Part shown: piece by piece, positions 54,198 to 62,304 of the stretch | Position numbering within the stretch: position 1 is the stretch's first letter | Layout of the letters: each line of letters starts with the position of its first letter | Assembly (NCBI GenBank): GCA_028285595.1 | Contig: JANQOW010000025.1 | Span: 1-64,000, forward strand | Length of the DNA stretch: 64,000 nt | Origin: Hyphomicrobiales bacterium | GTDB lineage: Bacteria; Pseudomonadota; Alphaproteobacteria; Rhizobiales; CAJQND01 | Direction: 5' to 3' | Position numbers and translations under genes: made by a program | Notes under the pieces: model-generated | What the model was told of the DNA's origin: nothing | What the model saw: only the letters and a program-made list of their open reading frames with translations | Database searches by the model: none

Positions 54198-54205
54198 GTC
54201 GGCAC

Positions 54206-56626
54206 CTATCCGCGCATGCGCGCACCATCGGCATCAAACAGGGGCTTGGTCACCAGAGTTGCCTCACACATACGGCCCAGAATCTCGATTTTCACCTTCA
54301 GCCCTTCGGCTATGAGCTCAGAGGGAAGAAAACCAAGTGCAACACTTTTTTGGCTATAGTGAGCATAGCCGCCGGAGGTCACGAAGCCTTTCACCTCACC
54401 GTCGATCCAAATGGGCTCATCGGCATGCACGTCCGCCTCATCGGTCTCAACCACAAACGCACAGAGCCGGCGCTCAGGACCCTTGGCTTTTTCGGCCATC
54501 ACCGCTGATTTTCCAATAAAATCAACAGGTTTATTGTAGGCAACAAAACGGTCCAGGCCGGCTTCGGCGGGCATGAAGTCGGGCCGGTATTCACGCAACC
54601 AGGCACCGAAAAACTTCTCCAATCGAAGGCTCATCATGGCGCGCATGCCAAACGGCCTTAGCCCTAGGTCGGCTCCCGCCGCGGTGAGGATTTCATAAAG
54701 CGCGATCTGATCTTCTGCCGGCACGAAGATTTCGTAGCCGAGATCGCCCGTGAACGAGACCCTCTGCACCAGAGCCCGGCAAATGCCGATATCCATCCAA
54801 CGCGCCGCCATGAAGGGAAAAGCTGCATTGGAGACGTCCGCCTTGGTCGTCCGCGCTAGGAGCTCGCGCGCATTCGCACCGGCAATCTGAAAACCGATTT
54901 GGCGAGTGGAGATATTGATCACCCGCACACTGCCGTCATCGGGCAAGTGCTCGGCAAACCAGCGCATGTGATTGGCCTGCGCTCCAAAAGAGGCAGTCAG
55001 GCGGAACTCTGATGCGCCCAGCTTGGTGATCGTGAAATCCCCAATGATCCGCCCCTTGGGGCTCAACATTGGGCTGAGCGTGAGGCGCCCCTCCCCCGGC
55101 ATCCGCCCAGCCATAATCCGGTCCAGCCAGTCCGCAGCGCCTGGCCCGGTGACCTCATACTTGCCGAAATTGTGGATCTCATTGATGCCAACCGCCTCGC
55201 GGACGGCCCGGCATTCAGCGGCGGTGGGCGCAAAAGCGTTTGAACGGCGGAACGTCGGCTCCTCGTAAAGCGCCTCGCCTTCAGGGGCAAAATAGTTGAC
55301 AGCTTCCATGCCGTAAGCCGAGCCGAATACAGCGCCCCCAGCTTTCCAGATGCCGTAGGCCGGAGTGGTTTGGAACGGGCGTGCGGCCGGCAATTCTTCG
55401 TTAGGATAGCCAATGGAAAAGCGCCGCTGATAGTTCTCGCGCACCTTGTCGCGGGTGTAGCCGGGGGTCACCCAGTCTCCAAAACGGGCTACATCCATGG
55501 CAAATACATCGCGCGAAGGCTCGCCCTCCACCATCCATTCCGCCAAGGTGAGCCCCACTCCGCCCCCTTGCGAGAACCCTGCCATCACCCCGTTCGCCGC
55601 CCAATAGTTGCGCAAACCCGGCACAGGCCCCACCAGCGGGTTGCCGTCCGGAGCAAAGCTGAACGGGCCGTTGATGATGCGTTTTATGCCTGCGCGCTCC
55701 AGCACGGGATAGCGCTTGAAGGCGAAGTTCAGAGCATCGCCGATCCTGTCCAGCTTGTCGGGCAAGAGCTCGTGTCCAAACTCAAGCGGCGTGCCCTCCA
55801 CGGCCCAGTGCTCACACGCCTGCTCGTAGAAGCCGATTACCAGGCCCCGGCCTTCTTGCCGCAGGTAGCTCTCGCCCTCCGGATCCATCACATGGGGCAA
55901 CTCTTCTTCGCGCTCGTAGACTTCAGGCGTCTCTTCGGTGACCAGATATTGATGCTCCATGGGGTGGAGCGGCAGGTAGACGCCAGCCAAGGCCCCCACC
56001 TCGCGCCCCCAAAGGCCCGCCGCATTGACCACGTGCTCCGCAACGATCGTGCCTTGTTCGGTGACCACATCCCACCCGCCATCCGTCCGCTGGTTGGTTT
56101 CCAGCACAGGATTGCGCAGGACAATCTCTGCCCCCGCCATGCGCGCGGCCTTTGCATAGGCGTGGGTGGTCCCTGATGGGTCCAAATGGCCGTCCAGCGG
56201 GTCGTAGAGGGCGCCTAGCACGCCCTCTGTGTTGGTGATGGGGGAGATTTTCGCGATCTCATCAGGGCCCACGATTTCCGTCTCCAGGCCCATGTAGCGA
56301 TGCTTGGCCCGCTCGGCTTTGAGGAAATCCATCCGATCTTCAGAGGTTGCGAGCGTAAGTCCGCCCACATGGTGGAGCCCGCAGGACTGACCGGAGATCT
56401 CTTCCAACTCGCGGTATAGCTGAATGGTGTAACCCTGGAGCGCCGCCATGTTTGTATCGGCGTTCAAGGTGTGAAATCCGCCGGCTGCGTGCCAGGTGGA
56501 GCCGGAGGTGAGCTCCGAACGCTCTATCAGCACAACATCGTTCCAGCCCAGCTTGGTGAGATGGTAGAGCACCGAGCACCCCACAACGCCGCCCCCGATG
56601 ACGACGACGCGGGTGTGCGATTTCAT
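54206..56626 (-). CDS. Dimethylglycine/sarcosine dehydrogenase-like FAD protein with folate-binding GcvT domains
   Basis: This 806-residue protein demethylates N-methylated glycine derivatives, passing the one-carbon unit to tetrahydrofolate. The FAD-binding Rossmann motif VVVIGGGVVGCSVLYHL opens the protein, and H46 in SGSTWHAAGG is the covalent-FAD histidine of DMGDH and sarcosine dehydrogenase. The oxidase domain runs to ~430, and GcvT/aminomethyltransferase domains (EIHNFGKYEVTGPGA; SFTGDLGYEIFVP; RPFGMRAMMSLRLEK) occupy ~440-800. Full length and undamaged. It stands apart from the amine operon at 7-14 kb. Dimethylglycine is the default substrate; other N-methyl amino acids are possible. 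Confidence 0.86.
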   Translation of the reverse strand: MKSHTRVVVIGGGVVGCSVLYHLTKLGWNDVVLIERSELTSGSTWHAAGGFHTLNADTNMAALQGYTIQLYRELEEISGQSCGLHHVGGLTLATSEDRMDFLKAERAKHRYMGLETEIVGPDEIAKISPITNTEGVLGALYDPLDGHLDPSGTTHAYAKAARMAGAEIVLRNPVLETNQRTDGGWDVVTEQGTIVAEHVVNAAGLWGREVGALAGVYLPLHPMEHQYLVTEETPEVYEREEELPHVMDPEGESYLRQEGRGLVIGFYEQACEHWAVEGTPLEFGHELLPDKLDRIGDALNFAFKRYPVLERAGIKRIINGPFSFAPDGNPLVGPVPGLRNYWAANGVMAGFSQGGGVGLTLAEWMVEGEPSRDVFAMDVARFGDWVTPGYTRDKVRENYQRRFSIGYPNEELPAARPFQTTPAYGIWKAGGAVFGSAYGMEAVNYFAPEGEALYEEPTFRRSNAFAPTAAECRAVREAVGINEIHNFGKYEVTGPGAADWLDRIMAGRMPGEGRLTLSPMLSPKGRIIGDFTITKLGASEFRLTASFGAQANHMRWFAEHLPDDGSVRVINISTRQIGFQIAGANARELLARTTKADVSNAAFPFMAARWMDIGICRALVQRVSFTGDLGYEIFVPAEDQIALYEILTAAGADLGLRPFGMRAMMSLRLEKFFGAWLREYRPDFMPAEAGLDRFVAYNKPVDFIGKSAVMAEKAKGPERRLCAFVVETDEADVHADEPIWIDGEVKGFVTSGGYAHYSQKSVALGFLPSELIAEGLKVKIEILGRMCEATLVTKPLFDADGARMRG

Positions 56627-56644
56627 GGCAAGTGAACCCTAACG

Positions 56645-57619
56645 CTAAACGGCGTTGAGCTGATCGAACTGACCTCTGGGACGGAACCGGCCCAGATAGG
56701 TGGGCACTATGGCCTCAATCCCTTCCGGTGTAATCCCCAGTCCTTCCAGAGTGCGGTTTTCGGCTTTTGCGGCATCGCTCACCACATTGTCGTGCTCAAG
56801 CAGTTTGACCTGATCCACGGTCAGCGGCGCATAGGGCAGCAGTTGCAGGAACATGGCCTTCAGCTTGGCCAAGGGGAAGGGTACAGGAACCAGCAAACGG
56901 GACCGATGGATGGTTTCCAATGTGAACTCCATCAACTGCTTGAAGGACAACACTTCAGGACCACCCAACTCGTAGATCTGACCAGGCTCGCCCTTGCCGC
57001 CCAGAATGGCCGCGACCGCGCTGGCCACGTCGCCGGCGAACACAGGCTGGAACTTCGTCTGCCCGCCGCCAATCAGCGGCAGGATGGGGGAGATACGGGC
57101 CATCCCGGCAAACCTGTTGAAGAAGCCATCCTCAGGGCCAAAAATGATGGAGGGGCGCAAAACGACCGCTCCGGGGAACGCGGCCTGAACGGCTTGCTCG
57201 CCTTCGGCCTTGGTGCGGGCGTAATTGGCTTCTGCCTCCAAATCAGCACCGATGGCCGAAATCTGGATAAACGTCTCCGCGCCCGCTGCTTTGGCGGCCT
57301 TGGCGCAGGCTTCGGCGCCCTCTACATGGCAGGCTTGAAACGTTTGCTGCCCGGCCTTGGCCAGCAGTCCCACCAGATTGATCACCGCATCGGAATCCCG
57401 GCAGGCCGCGTCAAGCGATTGCGGGAACCGCACGTTGGCCTGCATCATCTGGATCTGCCCCAAATTGCCGAGGGGCTGCAGGTGACCGGCCAGATCGGGC
57501 CGGCGGCAGGCAACACGCACCCGGTAGCCTTCCTTGGCCAGCGCCCTCACGATATTGCGGCCGACAAAGCCGGATCCGCCGATGAGCGTTACAAGTCTGT
57601 TTGAATTTGCGTTTGCCAC
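56645..57619 (-). CDS. NDUFA9-like NAD(P)-binding protein (complex I-associated, atypical SDR)
   Basis: This 324-residue extended/atypical short-chain dehydrogenase has the nucleotide-binding motif TLIGGSGFVGRNIVRALA at the N-terminus. The region INLVGLLAKAGQQTFQACHVEGA and the lack of a full YxxxK (YARTKAEGE is present at ~145) fit the NDUFA9 group, a complex I accessory subunit in mitochondria with homologues in most alphaproteobacteria. The C-terminal part ends with TLEGLGITPEGIEAIVPTYL, typical of the group. The start is GTG with GGAGC upstream. It begins the leftward pair with the DMGDH-like gene (18 bp gap). Confidence 0.88.
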   Translation of the reverse strand: MANANSNRLVTLIGGSGFVGRNIVRALAKEGYRVRVACRRPDLAGHLQPLGNLGQIQMMQANVRFPQSLDAACRDSDAVINLVGLLAKAGQQTFQACHVEGAEACAKAAKAAGAETFIQISAIGADLEAEANYARTKAEGEQAVQAAFPGAVVLRPSIIFGPEDGFFNRFAGMARISPILPLIGGGQTKFQPVFAGDVASAVAAILGGKGEPGQIYELGGPEVLSFKQLMEFTLETIHRSRLLVPVPFPLAKLKAMFLQLLPYAPLTVDQVKLLEHDNVVSDAAKAENRTLEGLGITPEGIEAIVPTYLGRFRPRGQFDQLNAV

Positions 57620-57732
57620 GGCTGTGCTCCGATACGCTTGGCGATCGCGCCCGAATGTCCCCGGAACGCGTTTGATACGGTTTTACAGTTTCCCGCTCAG
57701 CTTTCAACGATGTTTTGTTTGGCATAAGTCTG

Positions 57733-57761
57733 TTGACAAGGCATGCCTTCCAACCCTATGT
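57733..57761 (+). promoter_or_regulatory. Candidate sigma-70 promoter for tRNA-Leu
   Basis: A perfect -35 TTGACA at 57733 is followed after 17 bp by CTATGT at 57756, a form of -10 often seen in alphaproteobacteria. Transcription would start about 5-7 bases before the tRNA. The position and the perfect -35 make it convincing. Confidence 0.55.
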
Positions 57762-57773
57762 GCTGCGCCACAT

Positions 57774-57860
57774 GCCCAGGTGGCGGAATTGGTAGACGCG
57801 CTAGCTTCAGGTGCTAGTGACCGTATGGTCGTGGAAGTTCGAGTCTTCTCCTGGGCACCA
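57774..57860 (+). tRNA. tRNA-Leu (anticodon CAG)
   Basis: The 87-nt gene has the acceptor stem GCCCAGG/CCTGGGC, discriminator A and an encoded CCA. The D-arm region is GGCGGAATTGGTAGACGC. The anticodon stem CTAGC/GCTAG encloses TTCAGGT, so the anticodon is CAG (57808-57810) and reads CUG. A long variable arm as expected for tRNA-Leu precedes the T-arm GTTCGAGTC. No duplicated 3' end was found downstream, so there is no sign of an integrated element. Confidence 0.95.
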
Positions 57861-58149
57861 ACCTTCTCAAAAACTCCATGAAAGCATCGCTCCGAGCGGC
57901 CGTTGTTGGTGTTTAGCAGAACACCATTGTTCACCATAAGACTCTGTAGCCGCATGCCCTTTTTGGTATCATCACGTATTTTTTAATCTTTTTCGATACC
58001 GTCCAGCGCTACAAAATCGCTGGCGATGAGCCGTCAGTTTGATTTGCGCGGTTCGGAATGCGATACGCCGCGGACAAGAGAGCTCTGAGCACACTGTCGC
58101 CCGATAGAGCGAAATGTGCTCTGATAGATGCGCTGAAGGACACCAGTCT
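57861..58149. other. Gap between tRNA-Leu and the AraC gene
   Basis: A 6-bp hairpin GGTGTT/AACACC (57908-57925) could end the tRNA transcript, though no T-run follows immediately. Further on, T-rich stretches lie between the distant inverted repeats GGTATC and GATACC (~57965-58001). No open frame with coding character is seen. The AraC promoter should lie in the last ~100 bp but no confident -35/-10 was found. Confidence 0.35.
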
Positions 58150-59157
58150 ATGGCCCATACGGCGGACATTGAGCACCTGCTTTCGCAGTTTGAAAAACGG
58201 CACGAGTCGTTCGCCGCGCGCACGTGGACAGAGGCTGATCGGCGCATATCCGACATTTACGGCTACAAGATCAAAAACCGCTCCGATGGCGAGCCCGCGC
58301 ACGCGCTGTTCGGCGGGGCGACACTTGTGGTCGATGACGTGAGGTTCACCGCGCACCGTTCATCATGTGCCTATGAGGGCGTGTTGAGCGGCAATGAGAA
58401 CCATTACGGGACCGGTTTGTTGATCGAGGGCGTCACAGACATTGAGGACCCCCATTTCGGATCGCTGCGTCCTCAAAACGAGCACGAAGCTAGGGTCTAT
58501 CACATGACCCCGGGGACCAAGGTCAGCGCGGATAGCACGAACATTTCTGCCTTCGGGGTGTTCATCCCAGCCGAAATTGTGGAACGCAAAGCACGCGTTT
58601 ACTACGACGATGCGGTCGCCACCAAGATTCAGTTTAAGCCCTTTTTTGATACCAGGTCGTCCAAGGGGAGTGGCTTTCATCATCTGCTGGTGCATTTGCT
58701 GGCTGTGTTGAGCAACCAGTCCACGAGCTTTTTGCATCCTATGATGAATGGCGCGCTATCGGATTTAATCGCCTCGACCATGCTCTCAAGCTTGGACAAT
58801 ACGCTGAGCGCAGCCAAGGCAAAGACCGCGTTTGCCCCTGTGCCCAGAAACGTCAAGCGCGCCGAAGATTACATGATGGCGCATGCAGATCAGCCGATAA
58901 CCCTTGAGATTCTTGCCCAGCAAGTTGGGTGCAGTGGCCGCGCCCTTCAGAGTGCGTTCAAGGCTTTTCGCGACAAGACCCCCTTATCGGCGCTTCGTGA
59001 AATCCGGCTCGATAAGGCGCGTCTTGATCTGATTGCTCAAAGCGACACCATCACCGGTGTCGCCTATCGCTGGGGCTTCAGTAACCCTGGCCGCTTCGCC
59101 CAGCTCTACAAAGACCGGTTTGGAGAGCTGCCGTCCGAAACGTTGGGAATGAACTGA
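58150..59157 (+). CDS. AraC-family transcriptional regulator
   Basis: This 335-residue regulator begins MAHTADIEHLLSQFEKRH with AAGGA 9 nt upstream; an ATG 12 codons earlier has no such site. The N-terminal ~200 residues resemble the AraC_binding_2-type sensor. The DNA-binding part (~235-330) has the two helix-turn-helix units ITLEILAQQVGCSGRALQSAFKAF and ITGVAYRWGFSNPGRFAQLYKDRFGELPSE (in separate motifs). It stands alone after a tRNA gene, and its target is not evident from neighbours. Confidence 0.88.
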   Translation: MAHTADIEHLLSQFEKRHESFAARTWTEADRRISDIYGYKIKNRSDGEPAHALFGGATLVVDDVRFTAHRSSCAYEGVLSGNENHYGTGLLIEGVTDIEDPHFGSLRPQNEHEARVYHMTPGTKVSADSTNISAFGVFIPAEIVERKARVYYDDAVATKIQFKPFFDTRSSKGSGFHHLLVHLLAVLSNQSTSFLHPMMNGALSDLIASTMLSSLDNTLSAAKAKTAFAPVPRNVKRAEDYMMAHADQPITLEILAQQVGCSGRALQSAFKAFRDKTPLSALREIRLDKARLDLIAQSDTITGVAYRWGFSNPGRFAQLYKDRFGELPSETLGMN

Positions 59158-59355
59158 TTTTCCCCCTTGTTCCGCGCGTGCTTGTTCTCAACCGCCTCAA
59201 GATTGCCGGCTTGAATCCTTAGGGAAAAACTGTTAGGAATGCGCGGCTTAGGATAGTCAAGAAATTCAATTAGAATCAGTAGCTTAAGAGATTTCTCGTT
59301 AAAGGACATCCGGCTGTTTGGCCCGGAGCAGCCGGCAGGAGTGTGAGAAAGACAC

Positions 59356-59967
59356 ATGGCCATTAAGGTTCATCAAAACGACCTGCCCGCAGGTCTCGAC
59401 TTCGGCGCTGCTGTGGCTGTTGATTCAGAGACTCTGGGTCTGAACACATTCCGGGACAAGCTCTGCGTTGTGCAATTGTCTGCGGGCGATGGCGATGCGC
59501 ACTTGGTGCAGTTGGACAGATCTTCATATGACTGCCCTAATTTGAAGGCACTCATGGCCAATCCCGACGTGCTCAAGATTTTTCACTTTGCGCGTTTTGA
59601 TGTTGCTGCATTTCGGCACTATCTGGGCGTCGATACGATGCCGCTCTATTGCACAAAGATCGCGTCCAAGCTGACGCGAACCTACACAGACCGCCATGGA
59701 TTGAAGGACCTGTGCCGGGAGTTGTTGGATATCGATATGTCAAAGCAGCAGCAAAGCTCTGATTGGGGGGCAGAAACTCTCTCGGCTGCGCAACAGGAAT
59801 ACGCCGCTTCGGACGTTCTTCATTTACATGCGCTGAAAGCGCGACTGGACAGCATGCTTGCCCGCGAAGAACGGACGGAGATGGCACAAAGATGTTTTGA
59901 CTTTCTGCCCACACGGGTGGCCCTGGATCTGGCGGGCTGGGCTGAGGAAGACATATTTGCTCACTAG
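59356..59967 (+). CDS. Ribonuclease D-like 3'-5' exonuclease (short form)
   Basis: This 203-residue DEDDy exonuclease has motif I VDSETLGL (Asp/Glu), motif II FHFARFDVAAF and motif III YAASDVLHLH with the Tyr and last Asp. It lacks the HRDC domains of full-length RNase D (~375 residues), as is usual for the short alphaproteobacterial homologues found before the lpt genes. A 7-bp hairpin CCGGCTG/CAGCCGG lies 20 bp before the start codon. It likely trims RNA 3' ends; substrate not known. Confidence 0.9.
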   Translation: MAIKVHQNDLPAGLDFGAAVAVDSETLGLNTFRDKLCVVQLSAGDGDAHLVQLDRSSYDCPNLKALMANPDVLKIFHFARFDVAAFRHYLGVDTMPLYCTKIASKLTRTYTDRHGLKDLCRELLDIDMSKQQQSSDWGAETLSAAQQEYAASDVLHLHALKARLDSMLAREERTEMAQRCFDFLPTRVALDLAGWAEEDIFAH

Positions 59968-60081
59968 AGCCGGTGTCTCCTGATCGCGCCGTTTGAGGGT
60001 TTTGAAGCAAACATCTTATTGATTTGCCCTTTTTTAGTGTGAGCGCTTAAATGTGCCATCAAAAGTGAGTGCTAGAGCGAC

Positions 60082-60783
60082 ATGGAAGTTGCCAGAACAC
60101 CAGGTAGTCTGCGCATTCCCTCACCGGCCCACCCGCCGGAGGGCGTTCCTCTGACCGTGCCCACCCGCCGGGCCAACAGCAGTTACCGCAATCTCACCAA
60201 GTTCATCAGCCTTGGCTGCATCGCGTTGGGCGTCGGCCTTGTGACCTGGTTCTTCATTCAAGCCGGGCTTTTTGAAGAGGAAGCCAAGCCGATTCAAACC
60301 ACAAAAGCGGCCAAGGGGGTCGACATCTCGTCGAAAGAAAGCGTGATGCTGGCGCCGGTGTTCACCGGCTTTGACAAGAACAACCAGCCCTATTCGGTTA
60401 GCGCAAAGTCAGCCCGGCGCGACGAAGCCCGCCCCGACACGGTTTATCTGGATGAGGTGAAAGGAGAGCTGAAGCTGCGGAAATCGGGTGATGTGGTGGT
60501 GATGACCGCGGATAAAGGCACCTATACTTCGGACGCCAAGAAACTGGATTTGACCGGAAGCGTGCGGATGATTTCCACCGGAAAGTATTCAGCCAAAACC
60601 GACGCGGCCAAGGTGGATTTGACGGATAAGGGGCTGCGCTCTGAAAGCCCGGTAAATGTGGTATTCTCCGATGGCGTGATTGATGCCAACGGAGTTCAGC
60701 TTTGGGATGCCGGCGAGCGCATCCTGTTCTTCAATGGGGTGAGGCTACACATCCCCGAGCAGAGTAAAAAAGGATCACAGTAG
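60082..60783 (+). CDS. lptC: LPS export protein LptC
   Basis: LptC is the bitopic inner-membrane link that receives LPS from LptBFG and passes it to LptA. The 233-residue protein has an N-terminal cytosolic tail, a membrane helix at ~42-62 (FISLGCIALGVGLVTWFFIQ) and a periplasmic beta-jellyroll with VSAKSARRDEARPDTVYLDEV and YTSDAKKLDLTGSVRM. It precedes lptA by 4 bp. The long N-terminal tail is usual in alphaproteobacteria (about 190 residues in E. coli). Confidence 0.9.
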   Translation: MEVARTPGSLRIPSPAHPPEGVPLTVPTRRANSSYRNLTKFISLGCIALGVGLVTWFFIQAGLFEEEAKPIQTTKAAKGVDISSKESVMLAPVFTGFDKNNQPYSVSAKSARRDEARPDTVYLDEVKGELKLRKSGDVVVMTADKGTYTSDAKKLDLTGSVRMISTGKYSAKTDAAKVDLTDKGLRSESPVNVVFSDGVIDANGVQLWDAGERILFFNGVRLHIPEQSKKGSQ

Positions 60784-60787
60784 GCAA

Positions 60788-61333
60788 ATGAAACTCAAGG
60801 CAATCCCGGCCAAACTTGCGCCGGCAGTGGGCGCGGGACTGTTGGTTCTTGGCATGGCCATAGGACCGGCGGCAGGCCAGTCCGGCAGTGGCATCGGGGC
60901 CAATCTGTCTGATGCAAGTTCACAGTCCAAAGCCGCAGTCGACATTGCGGCAGACACTATGGAGCTGCGGGAAGAGCAAAACACAGCCGTGTTCACGGGA
61001 AATGTGGACGCGGTGCGAGGCAAGATCAAACTCAAATCCAACAAGCTCGTGGTCAAATACAAGGAAGTGACGCGGACGGACGGATCCAAGAAAACTGAGG
61101 TCCGGTTCCTTGACGCGACGGGCCGGGTGACTATCGTATCTGGCAACCAGACCATAACGTCGGACTGGGCAAAAATGGACGTCAAAGCCAATAAGGCGGT
61201 GATTGGAGGCAATGTTACCGTTCTGCAGGGGAAAACACGGCTGAGAGGGAACAAACTCTTCCTCAATCTGACCACCGGGCAAAGCCGGATGCAGGGTGGG
61301 CGGGTGCGCGCTAAGTTCTTCCCGCAGCAATAG
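60788..61333 (+). CDS. lptA: LPS export periplasmic protein LptA (OstA-like)
   Basis: LptA forms the periplasmic bridge that carries LPS to the outer membrane. The 181-residue protein has a signal peptide (KLAPAVGAGLLVLGMAIGPA, cleavage near AAGQ). The OstA repeat core follows: IAADTMELREEQNTAVFTGN, then LKSNKLVVKYKE and a closing LRGNKLFLNLTTGQSRM. It follows lptC by 4 bp and precedes lptB by 35 bp. Confidence 0.92.
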   Translation: MKLKAIPAKLAPAVGAGLLVLGMAIGPAAGQSGSGIGANLSDASSQSKAAVDIAADTMELREEQNTAVFTGNVDAVRGKIKLKSNKLVVKYKEVTRTDGSKKTEVRFLDATGRVTIVSGNQTITSDWAKMDVKANKAVIGGNVTVLQGKTRLRGNKLFLNLTTGQSRMQGGRVRAKFFPQQ

Positions 61334-61368
61334 GAACATGCTGAGGCCCCGGGGCAACGGGCTGATGC

Positions 61369-62262
61369 ATGCTTCACCGAAAATTAATCAAAATGGTTGG
61401 TAATGAAGTGGAACAGAGTGACCAAACGGACATGGTATCGTATCGGCAAGATCGGACGGAATCCGGACCTGCCGAAGGGTCCGCCGGCCAGGGGAGACGG
61501 TTCCCCGCACCAGCACCCAGATCCCGTCCTGAGGTCTCGGATGGCTTGGCCGCGTTTGAGCTCACCAAGAGCTATAAGCGGCGGCCGGTTGTTAGGGGCG
61601 TTAGCCTTTCTGTTCGTAGGGGTGAGGCCGTAGGTCTTCTTGGTCCTAATGGCGCTGGCAAAACGACCGTGTTCTACATGATCACCGGTCTGATTGCCGC
61701 CGACACCGGGGCCATTGAGTTCGACGGGCAGGATATTACCCATTTGCCAATGTACAAACGGGCACGTCTCGGCATTGGCTACCTGCCCCAAGAGCCGTCG
61801 ATCTTTCGTGGCCTGACCGTGGAGGAAAACATACGCGCCGTGCTTGAGGTTGTTGAGCCGGACAAGGATGAGCGCGAAAGTGTGTTGCGTGGTTTGTTAG
61901 ATGAGTTTGCAGTTACGCATCTCCGGAGTTCGCCGGCTGTGGCACTCTCTGGTGGAGAACGGCGGCGGGTTGAGATCGCGAGAGCCCTGGCGGCAAGACC
62001 TACATTCATGCTCTTGGACGAGCCCTTCGCGGGGATTGACCCAATTGCAATCGGCGATATCCGCGCCTTGGTGCACCACCTCACAGATCGGGGAATCGGG
62101 GTGCTTATTACGGATCACAACGTACGAGAAACCTTAGAGCTCATCGATCGGGCCCTTATCATTCATGAGGGCCAGGTTCTGATGGAAGGCTCACCAGAGG
62201 ACATCGTGCACAACAGTGAAGTGCGGCGGCTCTATCTGGGCGACGAGTTTTCGCTCCGATAA
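61369..62262 (+). CDS. lptB: LPS export ABC transporter ATP-binding protein LptB
   Basis: LptB powers LPS extraction with LptF and LptG. Walker A is GPNGAGKTT (~res 93), Q-loop YLPQEPSIFRGLTV, signature LSGGERRRVEIARAL and Walker B FMLLDEPFAGIDP. The switch His is in ITDHNV. With the ATG at 61369 the protein has 297 residues, about 50 more than typical LptB; the extra N-terminus is Arg/Pro/Ser-rich and unconserved. Alternative in-frame starts at 61393 and 61432 shorten it but none has a clear ribosome-binding site. The start is therefore uncertain; the ABC domain is certain. rpoN follows after 42 bp. Confidence 0.92.
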   Translation: MLHRKLIKMVGNEVEQSDQTDMVSYRQDRTESGPAEGSAGQGRRFPAPAPRSRPEVSDGLAAFELTKSYKRRPVVRGVSLSVRRGEAVGLLGPNGAGKTTVFYMITGLIAADTGAIEFDGQDITHLPMYKRARLGIGYLPQEPSIFRGLTVEENIRAVLEVVEPDKDERESVLRGLLDEFAVTHLRSSPAVALSGGERRRVEIARALAARPTFMLLDEPFAGIDPIAIGDIRALVHHLTDRGIGVLITDHNVRETLELIDRALIIHEGQVLMEGSPEDIVHNSEVRRLYLGDEFSLR

Positions 62263-62304
62263 TCAAAAAGCCGGGCGGGGCGACGAGTAACAGGGTGCGT
62301 ATTC

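Noticed and set aside
57774..57860. tRNA-Leu as an integration site for a mobile element
   Set aside because: No integrase gene, no repeated tRNA 3' end and no phage-like genes follow; the downstream genes are conserved housekeeping genes.
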